Below, piece by piece: positions 23,491 through 34,157 of a stretch of DNA of 64,000 bases. Where the stretch lies: positions 248,001-312,000 of the forward strand of contig VXAU01002293.1 of assembly GCA_013399695.1 (NCBI GenBank), in the 5' to 3' direction. The translations under genes and the position numbers were made by a program. The notes below the pieces were generated by a model that saw only the letters and a program-made list of their open reading frames with translations, searched no databases and was not told the origin of the DNA. This DNA is from Formicarius rufipectus. Its lineage: Eukaryota; Chordata; Aves; Passeriformes; Formicariidae. Position 1 is the stretch's first letter, and each line of letters begins with the position of its first letter.

Positions 23491-26189
23491 CATAAATGAT
23501 CTATCATTATTAATTCACTAGATATTCATTGTAATTACCCTGCTTGTGATGAATTAATTTGGTATTAATTTAGATGTCACATGTACAGTACTTTTGCAAG
23601 GACTGCCATATGATTCAACCTTAATTAATCTACCTCTAAAGCAAAATGCTAGCAATCAATTCACATTACTGGGATGCTTAGGCTGTCGGCAGGAGCACGT
23701 TTATTATGATTATTATTATTTATGGACACAAGAAAGAAGACATTACAATATTTGCAATCATCTATACGTTCTATATAGTAGGATATTTTAGTCCCAACAG
23801 TTATATATCTGTGTGGCTTGCTTAAATGATTGGTCTAATCGATTTGTGAATGTCCTTATCTTTAAAGATGTCACCTTGTATTTACAATCATTGGCAAGTC
23901 ATTATCCATAAAGATATCTCAACTAATTTTTTTCTACAGCAATGAATCCTATTACTTATCCACTGTACAGCAAATCTCTTTTCACTCTCTTATGCTCCAT
24001 ATTTGGGGGTGGAGGAATTTATGACATATCAAAGGTTTAAAAACAATCCATGAGACATTTGTATTCCAGAATGGGACTTATGTAAATAACGAAGTGACAC
24101 TCAATTTAGAGAAGACTCTATTACTGAAGAAGGAAATCTTATTTTAATCACATCTCAATTCACTTGAACTCCAGTTCAGTTTTCTCAGTGCTGTAGTAAG
24201 AACACCAAGTGCAAACATAGATTACTGTAAGATATACATAAACATCAAATAGGAACAAGCAATATTTCTGTTTAAATGCACCTTGTCCTTCACCATTGGA
24301 AAGCACAAAAGCTATCAAACTGGAAGCACTTTTAGAATAGGCAAGAACTATGAACTCTATTTAAATCAAATGTAAATAACTAAAACCAAAGTAGAGCTGC
24401 AATACATAAGGAATGCACTGCAGGAAACAATGAGATATGGAATTTCTGCAATGTATAGACTTCCATATAATTCTTACAATGATTTTAGATACATCATCAG
24501 TCCTTCTAGCCCTCTTGGTACTTCAATTTCCAAATCCTGGGAACAGTATAATTATGCCTGCCGAGTTCTTTTTTCCTAAGTTTTGTTTTCATTTTCCTCT
24601 GATGCAATGTTGCATTTTGTGTAGAGGCAGTGAATAGCTCATTGCAAAATAGAGGATTAATATTAATGCACACTCTTAACAGCTTTTATCAGGAATACAG
24701 TGTGAGCCTCCTTGAAAGATTTTTTTTGTCCTTTTCTTGGGGTATGACAGTATGATGTATATGATCTATCATGCTCATTTCCTTCACGCATTCTTAGCCC
24801 TACTGGAGCAGCCTCAGAGTGATGGTAATCTTATGAAAACTCAAAATGATTTGTTTATTACTGAAGGTTTATTTAAGGCTGTCACCATGACCTATATCCA
24901 TTAGTAACCTCAAGAATTCTTAAAGGGACACTGGTCCCATTACCTGCTATTTTCAGCTGTACTCCACAATAGCAGAAAGCTAAGGCTGTTGCTTCTAAGA
25001 GCTTTTGATAAATTATATTGCTATCCTTCCCTCTCCATCAACCTTCCATGTTCTATAGACCTCTTGCTTGGAAAAATGTTTAATCCCTCCCATATCACTC
25101 AAGCAGCACATATAAGGGCATTGAAAGAAGGGAAATGAGGTAGCTACATCCATGTATTCCAGTGTATTGGCTTTCATCAATTTGACTCTACAGGCAAATT
25201 GTTCGGAATAAAAAAGAGCAGGAGCTCAGGCTGACTCGGACACAATGACCTAGCTCAGCACCGAAGTCCACTATCTACACAGTCTTCACATTTACAAGTT
25301 TACACCCTAACTCCCTTAGATACAAGTCACCTAAGGTACCCTTTTCTTCCAAGAGGGCTTCACAGCTACAAGAAAAGCCCTGTCCTGCCTCCCTTAGTTG
25401 GTCTGCAAGGACCAGAGCATGGTCACAAATGGCTTAGTGCAGCAAAGACAGAAGAGAAAATGGTACAGTTCCTTGCCATCTCTAGGCTTCACATTTAGTA
25501 CTCTAATTGTCATACAGAAAAGTATAAATATTTTCTCACACTGCTTTGAAGAATTGCATTCCATTTTCCCAGATGAAGCCCTAAGTTATGATCCCTCACC
25601 ACTGCAGTCAGTCCTGTCAAAGACATTACACTTTGCATTTCACTAACATTCAAAAGGGAGCCAGGGCTATATCCTGACTAGCTGCTACATGATCCTTCTG
25701 GCATACCTTTAGGCTGAATGACTGTTCCAGTTCATGACATCTGAGGTGCAAGTAAGGCAACAGCTTCAGTTTTTGGCAGAAAAGGGCAGGCAGTAACCCC
25801 AGAGAGGACCTGCAGCCACCAGTTCCGGGTCGGGAGGGGTGGTTGTTCCCTACATGAGCACAGTCAGTAGCTATTTGGGATATTCTCTAAGGATGGGCTT
25901 ATCTTATAACACATTACAGCTATTTTATATGTAACTGTATTACAACAAAAGGATGCAACTGCCACCTGCCCAGTGATGAGTATTTACACCACTCACAAAG
26001 TAACAAACTTGGGTTTAGGTTCTTTTCATCATGAGATACATTAAGCACACATCCCAAGAAAAAACTCTATCTACCAGACTATGACAAGACAGAGTCTATC
26101 TCAGGCCTGCAGCACAGGAAGAGCAGGGTTTTCTCCTTGCATGCAGACAGGTGTTATGTTTCCAGAAAGAAATTTGAGATATATTCAGA
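23491..26189. other. AT-rich unique-looking non-coding DNA
   Basis: Several TAATTA/ATTA motifs lie around 23510-23640, a base composition seen in some enhancers, but without comparison no claim is possible. No gene or repeat recognised in the rest. Confidence 0.5.
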
Positions 26190-26849
26190 GGATCAGAGGA
26201 TGACTCAAAAGGAGGTCTCAGGAAGTTTCTCATCTCAGCTATGAAATCAGAATAGGCTGGTCATGGCCTTGTTCCATCTGGTTTTGTGACCCTCCAAAGG
26301 TGGAGATTACAGTCTGTGGGTGACCTATTTCACTGCTTGACTCTCATTATGGGGGAAAAGGTTTTTCTTATACCCACCTGAGTGGTCTGAAACTGGATGT
26401 GGTATTCCAGATGCCACCTGGCAGAGCAAAGGGGGATAATCACTCTGCTCTCTGTACTGGTCATGCTGCTGCTAATACAGTCCAGGATACTGTCAGCCTT
26501 CTTTGCTGCTGGAGCACACTGCAGTCTCAGTCTCACACCTGGCTTGCTGTCTGCCACAGTTCTCAGGGCCTTCTCAGCAGAGCTGCTCCCCAGATGGAGC
26601 ATCCACAGCCTGTATCACTGCAAGGTGATCCAGGTGCAGAATTCAGTGTTTGTCCTTATTGAATTTCATAAGGCTCCAGTTGGTCCATTCCTCCAGCCTG
26701 TCTATGTCCCCCTGGATGTTGACTCTTTCCTCAAGCAAAGCAATGGGTCCCCATTCCTTCCCCCACTCCCTGCCCCTCTATTTTGGTGTAATTTGAAACT
26801 GTGACAAGTACAAATCTCCTTCAGGTCATTGATGAAGATGTTAGTCACT
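26190..26849 (-). mobile_element. CR1 LINE, minus strand: reverse transcriptase C-terminus plus 3' UTR, decayed
   Basis: Read on the minus strand from 26849 down. IFINDL (from the 'FINDLDxGIExxLSKFADDTKL' region) is followed by a degenerate part where the FADDTKL box should be. Then come RDIDRLEEWTNWSLMKFN and the frame at 26602-26330 with APAAKKADSILDCISSSM and SRVIIPLCSARWHLEYHIQF, matching the usual 'AAKKANxILGCIxxSVxSRSREVILPLYSALVRPHLEYCVQFW'. The 3' UTR follows (about 26375-26195), including aatctccacctttggagg and gaaacttcctgagacctcc, typical of an avian CR1 tail. Stops and frame changes make it a pseudogene. It is 5'-truncated at about 26850, exactly where an opposite-strand CR1 begins. 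Confidence 0.85.
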
Positions 26850-26989
26850 GTCCTTGAAAGTGTACAGAAAAACATGTAGATGTGGTGCTTAGGGGCATGG
26901 TTTAGTCATGGACTTGGCCATATTGTGTTAATGGTTGGACTCAATGATCTCAGCAGTCTTTTTCAACATTAATGTTCTATGATTCTGTA
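26850..26989 (+). mobile_element. CR1 LINE 3' end, sense, with terminal octamer
   Basis: ccttgaaagtgtacagaaaa and catgtagatgtggtgcttag are followed by ggggcatggtttagtcatgg, gttaatggttggactcaatg and finally gttctatgattctgta. This is the order of a typical avian CR1 3' UTR including two ATTCTATG-like octamers, so the true 3' terminus is preserved. It is about 140 bp and strongly 5'-truncated, as is usual for CR1. It abuts the minus-strand CR1 with no clear intervening sequence. Confidence 0.9.
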
Positions 26990-28520
26990 AGTCCCAGTCC
27001 CCTGTTGTTCTTCACTTGTTACCAGTCTCCAGGTAATGTACAAACCATCAGCCACCACCTTCAGAGCCTGACCATCCAACCCAATTGAGTGCTACAACCA
27101 CTCAGTGGTTTGTGTTCCCACCAGTGTTGCATACGCAGCTGCACAGTGACTCAACTTTGAAAGAAAGAATAGAAAACTGGAAAGTGCTGTCACACCAAGT
27201 ATGCCGTGGTGTAGTATTTATTATGCCCTTCTAATCCTCAGTCGTCATAAAAGTGATGAGAACTTTCTTGCCATGCCCTTGTGGTAGAAAATTATGTAAA
27301 AGATGGGCACCACCAAAGCTAGTCATAATCTTAGGCACACCTAGCTTTTCATGATTCTCCATAGATGACTCCTAAATTGAATGCACAAGTCAATCTGCAT
27401 TAAATCTGTACCAGGCTGAAGCCTCATGCTATAGAAAGGTGGTCATCTGCCATGAATAAACATTTTTGAGCACATGGGGAAATCAGAAACCTTCTAGGCT
27501 AAGATTAGACAAGGTGTACTGGCATTTTCCATAGATTCACACCTACATCTTCCTGTTCAGCATGCTGTTTTCTGTATTTCCTATTCTCAGGAATCTAATT
27601 CTTTTGCACTTGGTAAGGGAATCTATCATCTAACCTGGATTATGAATTTCCCAAGACAATAGCCCATAAAGAGCAAAAGTTTACTGTATGAGTTCACCTT
27701 GTGAATGTAGTTCAAAATTACAGTGTTTACCTCCATAATCCAGACTATCTCAATTAGCACATATGCTTTTCCTGTCTGGCTAAATCAACGTATTCCCCTC
27801 AGTGATCTCATCTCCTGTCACAATGTCTTTTCCATCTGAAATCTCCCAGTTTATTTTAACTTATGCATGGACCAGGCTATGCTGAGCTCTGGATAAAATC
27901 TGAAGAGGAATGAAAGAAGTGTTATTAAATTATAGCTAACTTCCTAGCTTGGGAGAAAACAAAAACTGCCTTCTCTTGTCTTCTTCATGGTAGAGTGAGA
28001 AAAAAATTTGTTGCCCTCTTGGAACCTGATATCACACAGTGTAACTCTACCTTTCAGTCCTGGTAAAAGGGTTGAGATCAGTCTTGAATCATCCCTTTTT
28101 TTTTGTTTGTTAGCTTGCATGTCTCATATAAGATGGACGTGAACAGGCTGTGACACAAAGTCAATCCCTGGAATCAAGACACTGAATCAGTTCAAATCTG
28201 TTGGCTCTTAAGATGTACAGATGGAAGGTCATGAGCCACCTAAAAATGTGGTGAATAAAACCTCTTCTCAGACCCAGATGATGACTGAAAGCTACAGATG
28301 AGATTCATAGTCCTGTACATCCAAACAGGCTTCAAATTATTTAGAAAGAGTCCTGAATAGGTCTGGTGACATTAGACAGGGGTAAGAAGTTCTCTACTAC
28401 ATTCTCTAGTAACAGAATTTGAAAACCTGCTTCATATAAAACAGGTCTAGAATAAATTCAGCAGAAAACCTCGTGCAAGGAGCCCTAACAGCTCTGATCT
28501 CAACTGAGAACTAGAGAAAA
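26990..28520. other. Unique-looking non-coding DNA
   Basis: No gene or named repeat recognised. A T-rich run lies near 28095. Confidence 0.6.
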
Positions 28521-28622
28521 TGACCTTAAATTGAGACAGGGAAGATTGAGATTAGATATTAGAAAAATTTTTTTTTCACTATTAGGATGGGCAGGCATGG
28601 GAATAGATTGCCCAGGGATGCA
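28521..28622 (+). mobile_element. CR1 LINE internal 3'-region fragment, sense
   Basis: ttgagacagggaagattgag, attagatattagaaaaattt and gaatagattgcccagggatg match the CR1 order 'ttcagattagatattaggaaaaatttcttcac...ggaacaggctgcccaggga'. The copy lacks the terminal part, so it is truncated on both sides or cut by later events. Confidence 0.75.
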
Positions 28623-30027
28623 ACATACAGGCTCATGTAATAACTGTGCTCATAACGTACGTTGACAGAGTACATAATTGAAACTAGTCCCTACAAATGT
28701 TTAAATGTGCCAATGATACCAATAAATAATGAGGCGTTACTTTCAAATAAATTGCTATTTCAGTCATCCCAAATTCAGGATCCATGTGTACAAAGACAAA
28801 AATTAGGTCTCCTCTATGCAGTGTTTTCAAAATCTCCATTCTCTCTGATTTTAAGGGTATGATAGTCCATATGGTAAAAGATGATTTTTAAAGTTTGCAG
28901 ATTTCACCCTTCAACTGTTGGGAAACATGTTTTCTTTAGCAGCAAGACAAGTTGAAGCATCATTTGAAATTCTTACTGAGGAAGGAAACTTAGACTCACT
29001 TTTAGCTATAAGAAAATGGCCCTTCTTGGGACACTACAATTCCAATCACAGCAAATGGCCCGCAAGGACCATCTGTTGCTCTGTTGAAATGCTTGAATAA
29101 GAGAGTGAAAGGAGATAGCTGATAAATTAGAGCTCTCCTATGTGCATAAATGTTGCATCTAAAATAGCTTAGTGCTGTCAAAGGAGGATAAGCAACTCTT
29201 CTGGTATGGCTCAGGAGAGCATGGATGGAAACTTCTAATGGAGTGCTATGTTTCAAAGAAAATTTAAAGTCCAGATACGTTATTATGACTGTTACATAGA
29301 GCAGCGTGCCTTTTGACTACCTCTCTATAATCTGCGACCTAGCTGGGCTACAAATTGCTTCCTTAAGATGAAGAAATCACAGTGCGAAATCATATGCCTG
29401 GCGCTATGCAGGAAGTCAGAGCAGATGAACATAACAGCTCTTCTGGCCTAAGAATCTATGGAGTCTACCAAATCTTGCAGGACGCAGTGTCTATGCAGAG
29501 AAGAAACAAATATCACCTACATTGTTATGGTAACACTGTATGTCAAATGGGAATAAAAAGTTAGTGTGAATTAGAGGCAATTTTTTTATTTATTAAGCAT
29601 ATGTATACATATTTAAAAGTAGGTGGCAGAGGTAAATTAAGCTGATCTCTAGATTCAACCAACTATCAGATTTGTCCAAACCACAGAGATTATTTCATCC
29701 AAACCCTCTGTATTTATATATTTTTTGGAACAAAAGTAAAAATAAACAGCAGCCTTAGTGGGTACTATCACAGAAAGGCCTTTCCAAAAGACCAGCATCT
29801 GCCTCTAAACCCTAACTGGCTTGCTCAGAACTGAAATGCACACAAGAAAGATTGGCACCTGCTAATGAAAGTATGGCTTCCCAGCTATGTTGGGTAAACA
29901 ACAGTTTGATTAAATCATTTGGGGTTTAATAAAGAAGAGTAAGTGCTGCAGAAACACCGCAGGAGTGCCTGCATAGCCATCAGGTGCAAGATATATGAAT
30001 ATACACATGGATAGATATAGATAAATT

Positions 30028-30030
<3 letters not shown>
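28623..30030. other. AT-rich unique-looking non-coding DNA
   Basis: Frames up to about 84 codons without recognisable motifs. T-rich patch at 29580-29600. Nothing else recognised. Confidence 0.55.

Positions 30031-30095
<65 letters not shown>
30031..30095. repeat. (GT)n microsatellite, about 32 units
   Basis: An uninterrupted GT dinucleotide run of 65 bases is followed by gcacgtgtatgtg. The several long open frames that cross it on both strands are by-products of the repeat (poly Val-Cys or Thr-His). Confidence 0.97.
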
Positions 30096-30096
<1 letters not shown>

Positions 30097-30136
30097 ACGT
30101 GTATGTGGGCTCTGTAGTGTATGTTTTTGGCTGCAG

Positions 30137-30635
30137 TGTGCCCGGCCGAGCCCCCGCGGCCGGGGGGCAGCGCCGGAGCCGGGCCGGGGGAGTCGCGTCC
30201 GTGGTGCCGGTGGCAGCGGGATGCTCCGCACAGGGACCCTCTCGGGGTCCCCTCCGTGTGCCCGAGCCCCAAAGCCGAATGTCCGGGCAGAAAGCGGGTC
30301 GGCAGCCGGTAGATGGAGCACAAGGCCAGAAACCGGGAACTCTCTGGCGGAGGAAAGGGGGTCTGCAAAACTGCCCGGTGTTTCGATTCATAAAACGCAT
30401 AAATCCTCCGCGATGCATAACAACAGGAAAAAGCAGTGGCGACTGTGCGCTTCCCACGAGGTGGAAATACTCGAGGTGCCATCATCCACACGATGACCGC
30501 CCTTCTCTAGCCTGGAATTCGTGTTTGGACGAGACTTCCCGAGGGAGGTTGTGGAGATTCGTGCTCCTCCTGCGTGTTACTGTCGCGATCTCACTTAACT
30601 TCGTGGACCCAGGAAAAGTGTGTTCCCATCGCCAC
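30137..30635. promoter_or_regulatory. CpG-island-like block, candidate promoter or first exon
   Basis: By hand I count about 44 CpG dinucleotides in about 490 bp, against only scattered CpGs in neighbouring kilobases. The left half is very GC-rich (cccccgcggccggggggcag); the right half is less so but keeps CpGs such as gtcgcgatc, the pattern of an unmethylated CpG island. Such islands usually mark promoters. No TATA box, recognisable coding frame or firm splice donor fixes a direction. The G/C composition produces open frames on both strands, which I do not accept as genes. Alternatives are a promoter of a non-coding RNA, an alternative first exon of a flanking gene, or an orphan CpG island acting as an enhancer. 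Confidence 0.65.
30157..30170 (+). promoter_or_regulatory. CTCF-like motif inside the CpG-rich block
   Basis: CGGCCGGGGGGCAG fits the CTCF core CC(G/A)C(G/C)NGGNGGCAG with a mismatch at the second base. In such GC-rich DNA a chance match is likely; the location at the edge of a CpG island is the only extra support. Confidence 0.2.
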
Positions 30636-31403
30636 CCTCCACCTGAACATTATAGCATGCAATGAGAGCTGCTTGGTGTTGTGAGACCTACCATGTCTTG
30701 TCAGTGTAGCAGCTTATATAGTCTGAGAGGCACAATAGGGCTGGGATTTTTTTAGAATTGTGTTAAAAAAAAAAAAAAAAGACATTTTCAGGAACCCTTT
30801 AAAATTAAGTTTTTAGATAAATGGCCCACAGGCAGAGATAAACCCCTGAATTTCAAGGTCCTATAACTCTCACAGAAGCTTCATCATCATTGTCACAGCT
30901 GACGTACAACATTGATTTTTGTGTTATTATCCAGACCAGCCAGGACATAATGTGTGAACATCTACCATCTATTTTTCCACTGGCTTTTATTTCTAATGTG
31001 CCCCAGACTCTGAGCAAATGTGAATCCGAGCTCCTTAGTTCAGTCAAATTTATTATCCTTAAGGGATGGGGACCAAAATCACAATTGTAAGTGCTCCTTC
31101 CACTCACACACGCATGCACGCACACACACACTAGATGTGCTGTCTATGCACCACTCCCCTATTGTTTTCACTGTAACTGATTTTGGCACCAGCTCTTTAG
31201 CACTTTGGAAGGGCCTTCATTAGCACTGGGACACTGTCCAAAAGGAATCCAGAAAAATCAACACATGGCTGCTCTTGTTCTCATGATAAATGACAGCTTT
31301 GGCTGAAAAACAACAACAGTAAGGAAGCAAAACAAAACCCAAAAAGCAACAAGGGTAGCCATAATGTGAATAGGAGAAGTCAGACATGACTAACTCAGCC
31401 TGG
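30636..31403. other. Non-coding DNA with A16 run and CA-rich patch
   Basis: An A16 run ends at 30780 and a short (CA)n-rich patch lies at 31103-31132. No gene recognised. Confidence 0.6.
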
Positions 31404-31694
31404 ATGGGGGAATGGGGTTGGCTGGGAGGGGGCAGGGGGATTCCTCCCTTGGTACTGTATTAAAAAGGTGGTGTGGCCGTAAAGGCCAAACTGACGTGGG
31501 GCGGGGGGCGGGGGCGGTCATTCTCGGAGGGGAGAGATGCAGGGCAGCGGGAAAAGGCTGGGACCAGACCACAGCACTTTGATGACATGAAGTAAATGGC
31601 ACCAGCACAGTGCATTACGGAAAATGAAAGGTCTGCCACCCGCATGAGAGTGAAGGGGGATTCACGAAGAGGGGTCCCCATCCCTTGTATAAAG
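31404..31694 (+). promoter_or_regulatory. G-rich, Sp1-like cluster followed by a TATA-like motif
   Basis: 31406-31439 contains five closely spaced runs of three or more G, able to form a G-quadruplex. 31492-31519 begins with TGACGTGG (CRE/ATF-like) and runs into three overlapping GGGCGG/GGGGCG Sp1-type boxes. 31688-31694 is TATAAAG. Together with the CpG island about 0.9 kb upstream this resembles a promoter region pointing right, but the TATA-to-Sp1 gap is about 170 bp and no downstream exon is recognised. Position-only inference. Confidence 0.35.
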
Positions 31695-31773
31695 GAGAGC
31701 TTGCAAATGCAGAGAATGTATTAGGCTGCTGTATTAACCCATTTATTCCCCAACGACTGTGTTTACACTCAAA

Positions 31774-31885
31774 TCCTGAAGTGCTTACTCAGGCAAAACT
31801 CCCAGTTGACCTAGTCCTGAAGGCTTTAATCAGGAAGTATGCCCAGTGACTTCAATGGGAGCTTTGTCTCAATAACTATTCAGGA
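31774..31885. repeat. Nested imperfect palindrome, MITE-like interspersed repeat
   Basis: The left arm (31774-31809, starting tcctgaagtgcttactcagg) pairs with the right arm (31852-31885, ending aataactattcagga). TCCTGAA, a diverged middle and AA(A/G)CTCCCA..TTGA are shared when one arm is reversed. Inside lies a second pair, TCCTGA (31815) and TCAGGA (31830). The right arm carries cagtgacttcaatgggagc, a phrase I associate with an abundant palindromic repeat of turtles, crocodilians and birds. Non-coding; possibly a non-autonomous DNA transposon remnant. Family name not determined. Confidence 0.55.
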
Positions 31886-34134
31886 TATGGCCCATAGGGA
31901 TCTTGAAACTAGAACTAATTGAATTTTTTGCACGACATGTCTTTTCACTTGAAAAGAACCATTTTTGTCCAAAAACAATTCCTCACAAAATGCATCAGTC
32001 ATTTTTCTTTATTATTGGATATTTTCTATCATATTTTACCAGAATGTTCTCAAACTTCTTACTTTGACCAGTACAAAAAAAAAAAAACCTGGACAAAAAA
32101 ATCCAAATCTTTATGGACATCTTTACTCTTTCGCTAAGAAAAAAAATTACAACTAAATAGTTTTGATACAACATTAGTGTAAACTGTGGAAAATTTGCTT
32201 ACTAAGATTTTGTTATTGCTATTGTTATAAATTGATTCCTCAAATTTTGATTTCTTCCATTAAGAATTATAAGTGAATTCACAAGTTTGCTTATGCAGTT
32301 GTCTTAAATCACCACAGGCAATTTTTGAACTTATTTTGGAGCCTCTAAAAAGGAAACAAATGTCAGCTCTGACCTATGAATTCTTCTATGCACTTAAGCA
32401 TATCACCTATGGGGAGTCCTACAAGGTGCATAAAATTCAACAAATATTTTAGAATGGGCTGACATTCTGAACAGAAGACAGATGTGGAAAGAAGTACCAT
32501 GAAGAAATTTTTGAGGCAAACATCCACAAATCTGTGAAAATATATACAAACCCAGCACAAATGTGACAAAGTTCTCCTGGAACTGCCTAAGATGTGCGTT
32601 TTGTGCCTTTATTTTAAAGTCTGAGAATAGTCTGCTTTTCCAAAAATATATTTCAGGGTCTGGAGTCCTATCCAAGAGAGTTTTAAAATTCATTTTGAAC
32701 TCTACCTTTTCAAATAAGAACATCTATTGACTTTCATGGGGGGGAAAAGTGCCAGCAATTATCAAGGCAAAAATCTGCTGTAAATAAACCAAAGCAACAT
32801 TTTCCAGGAATCCTCCTTGGGCTTTGCACACAACGTGTCTCATCCAAACTTGGCACATATCAGATGGCTGGTCAACAGTGACCCATGAGAATACACAGAA
32901 GACCCTCACACATCAGCTGCATTACAACTTGTTCATTACCAGGCACAGCATCCCACATTGATCATGAATACATATCATTAGAAAACAGGCTGTACACTGA
33001 TGAGGAGTTTGGAAATTGTCCTGCTTAAAATTCATATGAGAAGTACATTCCTGATAGAAGTTTAGGTTGTTGACTTAATATGGTTAAAAGCTAGTATTTT
33101 ATTGGAACTTGCACCTGGATCTCTACCCATTCAAAAATTTTTAGAGATAAGTCCTACAAACTGACCTTGATTTTGCTACAAAGCCAAAGGCCTGATGAGG
33201 TTTGCTGAGAGATCCCCTCTGGTCTCTGAATGTAAATCAAGATTGTGAGCATTTTTTCCGAAACAACATGAAATAGTACATCTTGGTGTTTTCAAATGAG
33301 TGTCATTTAAAGCTAGATCTTTGCAGAGCTGCTATTCAAACAAAAATTCAGGGACACTAGTAGATTAGAGCTGATCCTTTCCTGTATCGCTCTTGTGAAA
33401 CTAAATCACTGGGAACAATCAGTTAAGCGACTTCTAAATTCCCCTTCACACCCACTCAATTAAACTTTTATCATATGGGTTGAACCCATGATATAAAATA
33501 CAAGTGTGTCTTAATGCAATTTGAAGTTGCAGGCAGCCTTCTGGGAGAAGGGCAGATGCCTGATGTACCTTAAGCTGATGTATTGGATGCTGTTTTTTCC
33601 TGCTTTATGCCATTAGTACACTTGTTCACCATCTCCCCTACCACATTGCCATCAGGGAGATCTAAGCTTGGCAGCAGGCTGGGATCCCTGCCTCTAAGCT
33701 GAAAGAGGTTGAGCTATTTGCAGAAATAATGCTTTCCAGACGTACTAAACAGCACTCATCTTTCCAGATGGAGGGGCATTAGTGTTGCTTCCAGCCATCT
33801 CTTCACCTTCTGGTGTACTTGCCACTCCTCCCGTATGCACCACGAGCCTTATGCTGCAGATACCTCTCTTGCATGCTGAGAAACTCTTCGAGCTGCCTGC
33901 ACCTTGCAACCCTGGAGCCAGCTGGAGGAGGGATCTAGCCCATCCCACTTTAGCATGGGACTCCTTTCAAATGGGAAATGGCGGGGGGGGCTCTGAAAGG
34001 AGTCAAATGTTCAGGGGCTCTTTTTATCTCCCGTGGTCTGTATTTCTACTTAGAATATTTGAAAAGCAGAGAATTTGGCAGGTGGGAGACCTGATGAAGA
34101 CAAGCACTGATACAGCCAAGCTAAAGGGGGCAAA
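31886..34134. other. AT-rich unique-looking non-coding DNA
   Basis: A13 run near 32080. A short perfect palindrome ATGGGTT-G-AACCCAT lies at 33475-33489. No gene recognised; the 140-codon plus frame at 33782-34204 runs into the GA repeat below and has no recognisable domain. Confidence 0.55.
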
Positions 34135-34157
34135 AGAGAGAGAGAGAGAGAGAGAGG
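34135..34157. repeat. (GA)n microsatellite
   Basis: An uninterrupted GA run of about 22 bases, continuing into a short purine tract. Confidence 0.95.

Noticed and set aside
29910..30665. Long overlapping frames on both strands (up to 212 codons)
   Set aside because: They pass through the (GT)n microsatellite and the CpG-rich block; their length comes from repeat and base composition.
33475..33489. Short perfect palindrome ATGGGTT-G-AACCCAT
   Set aside because: Fifteen bases with no other supporting structure is expected by chance in 64 kb.
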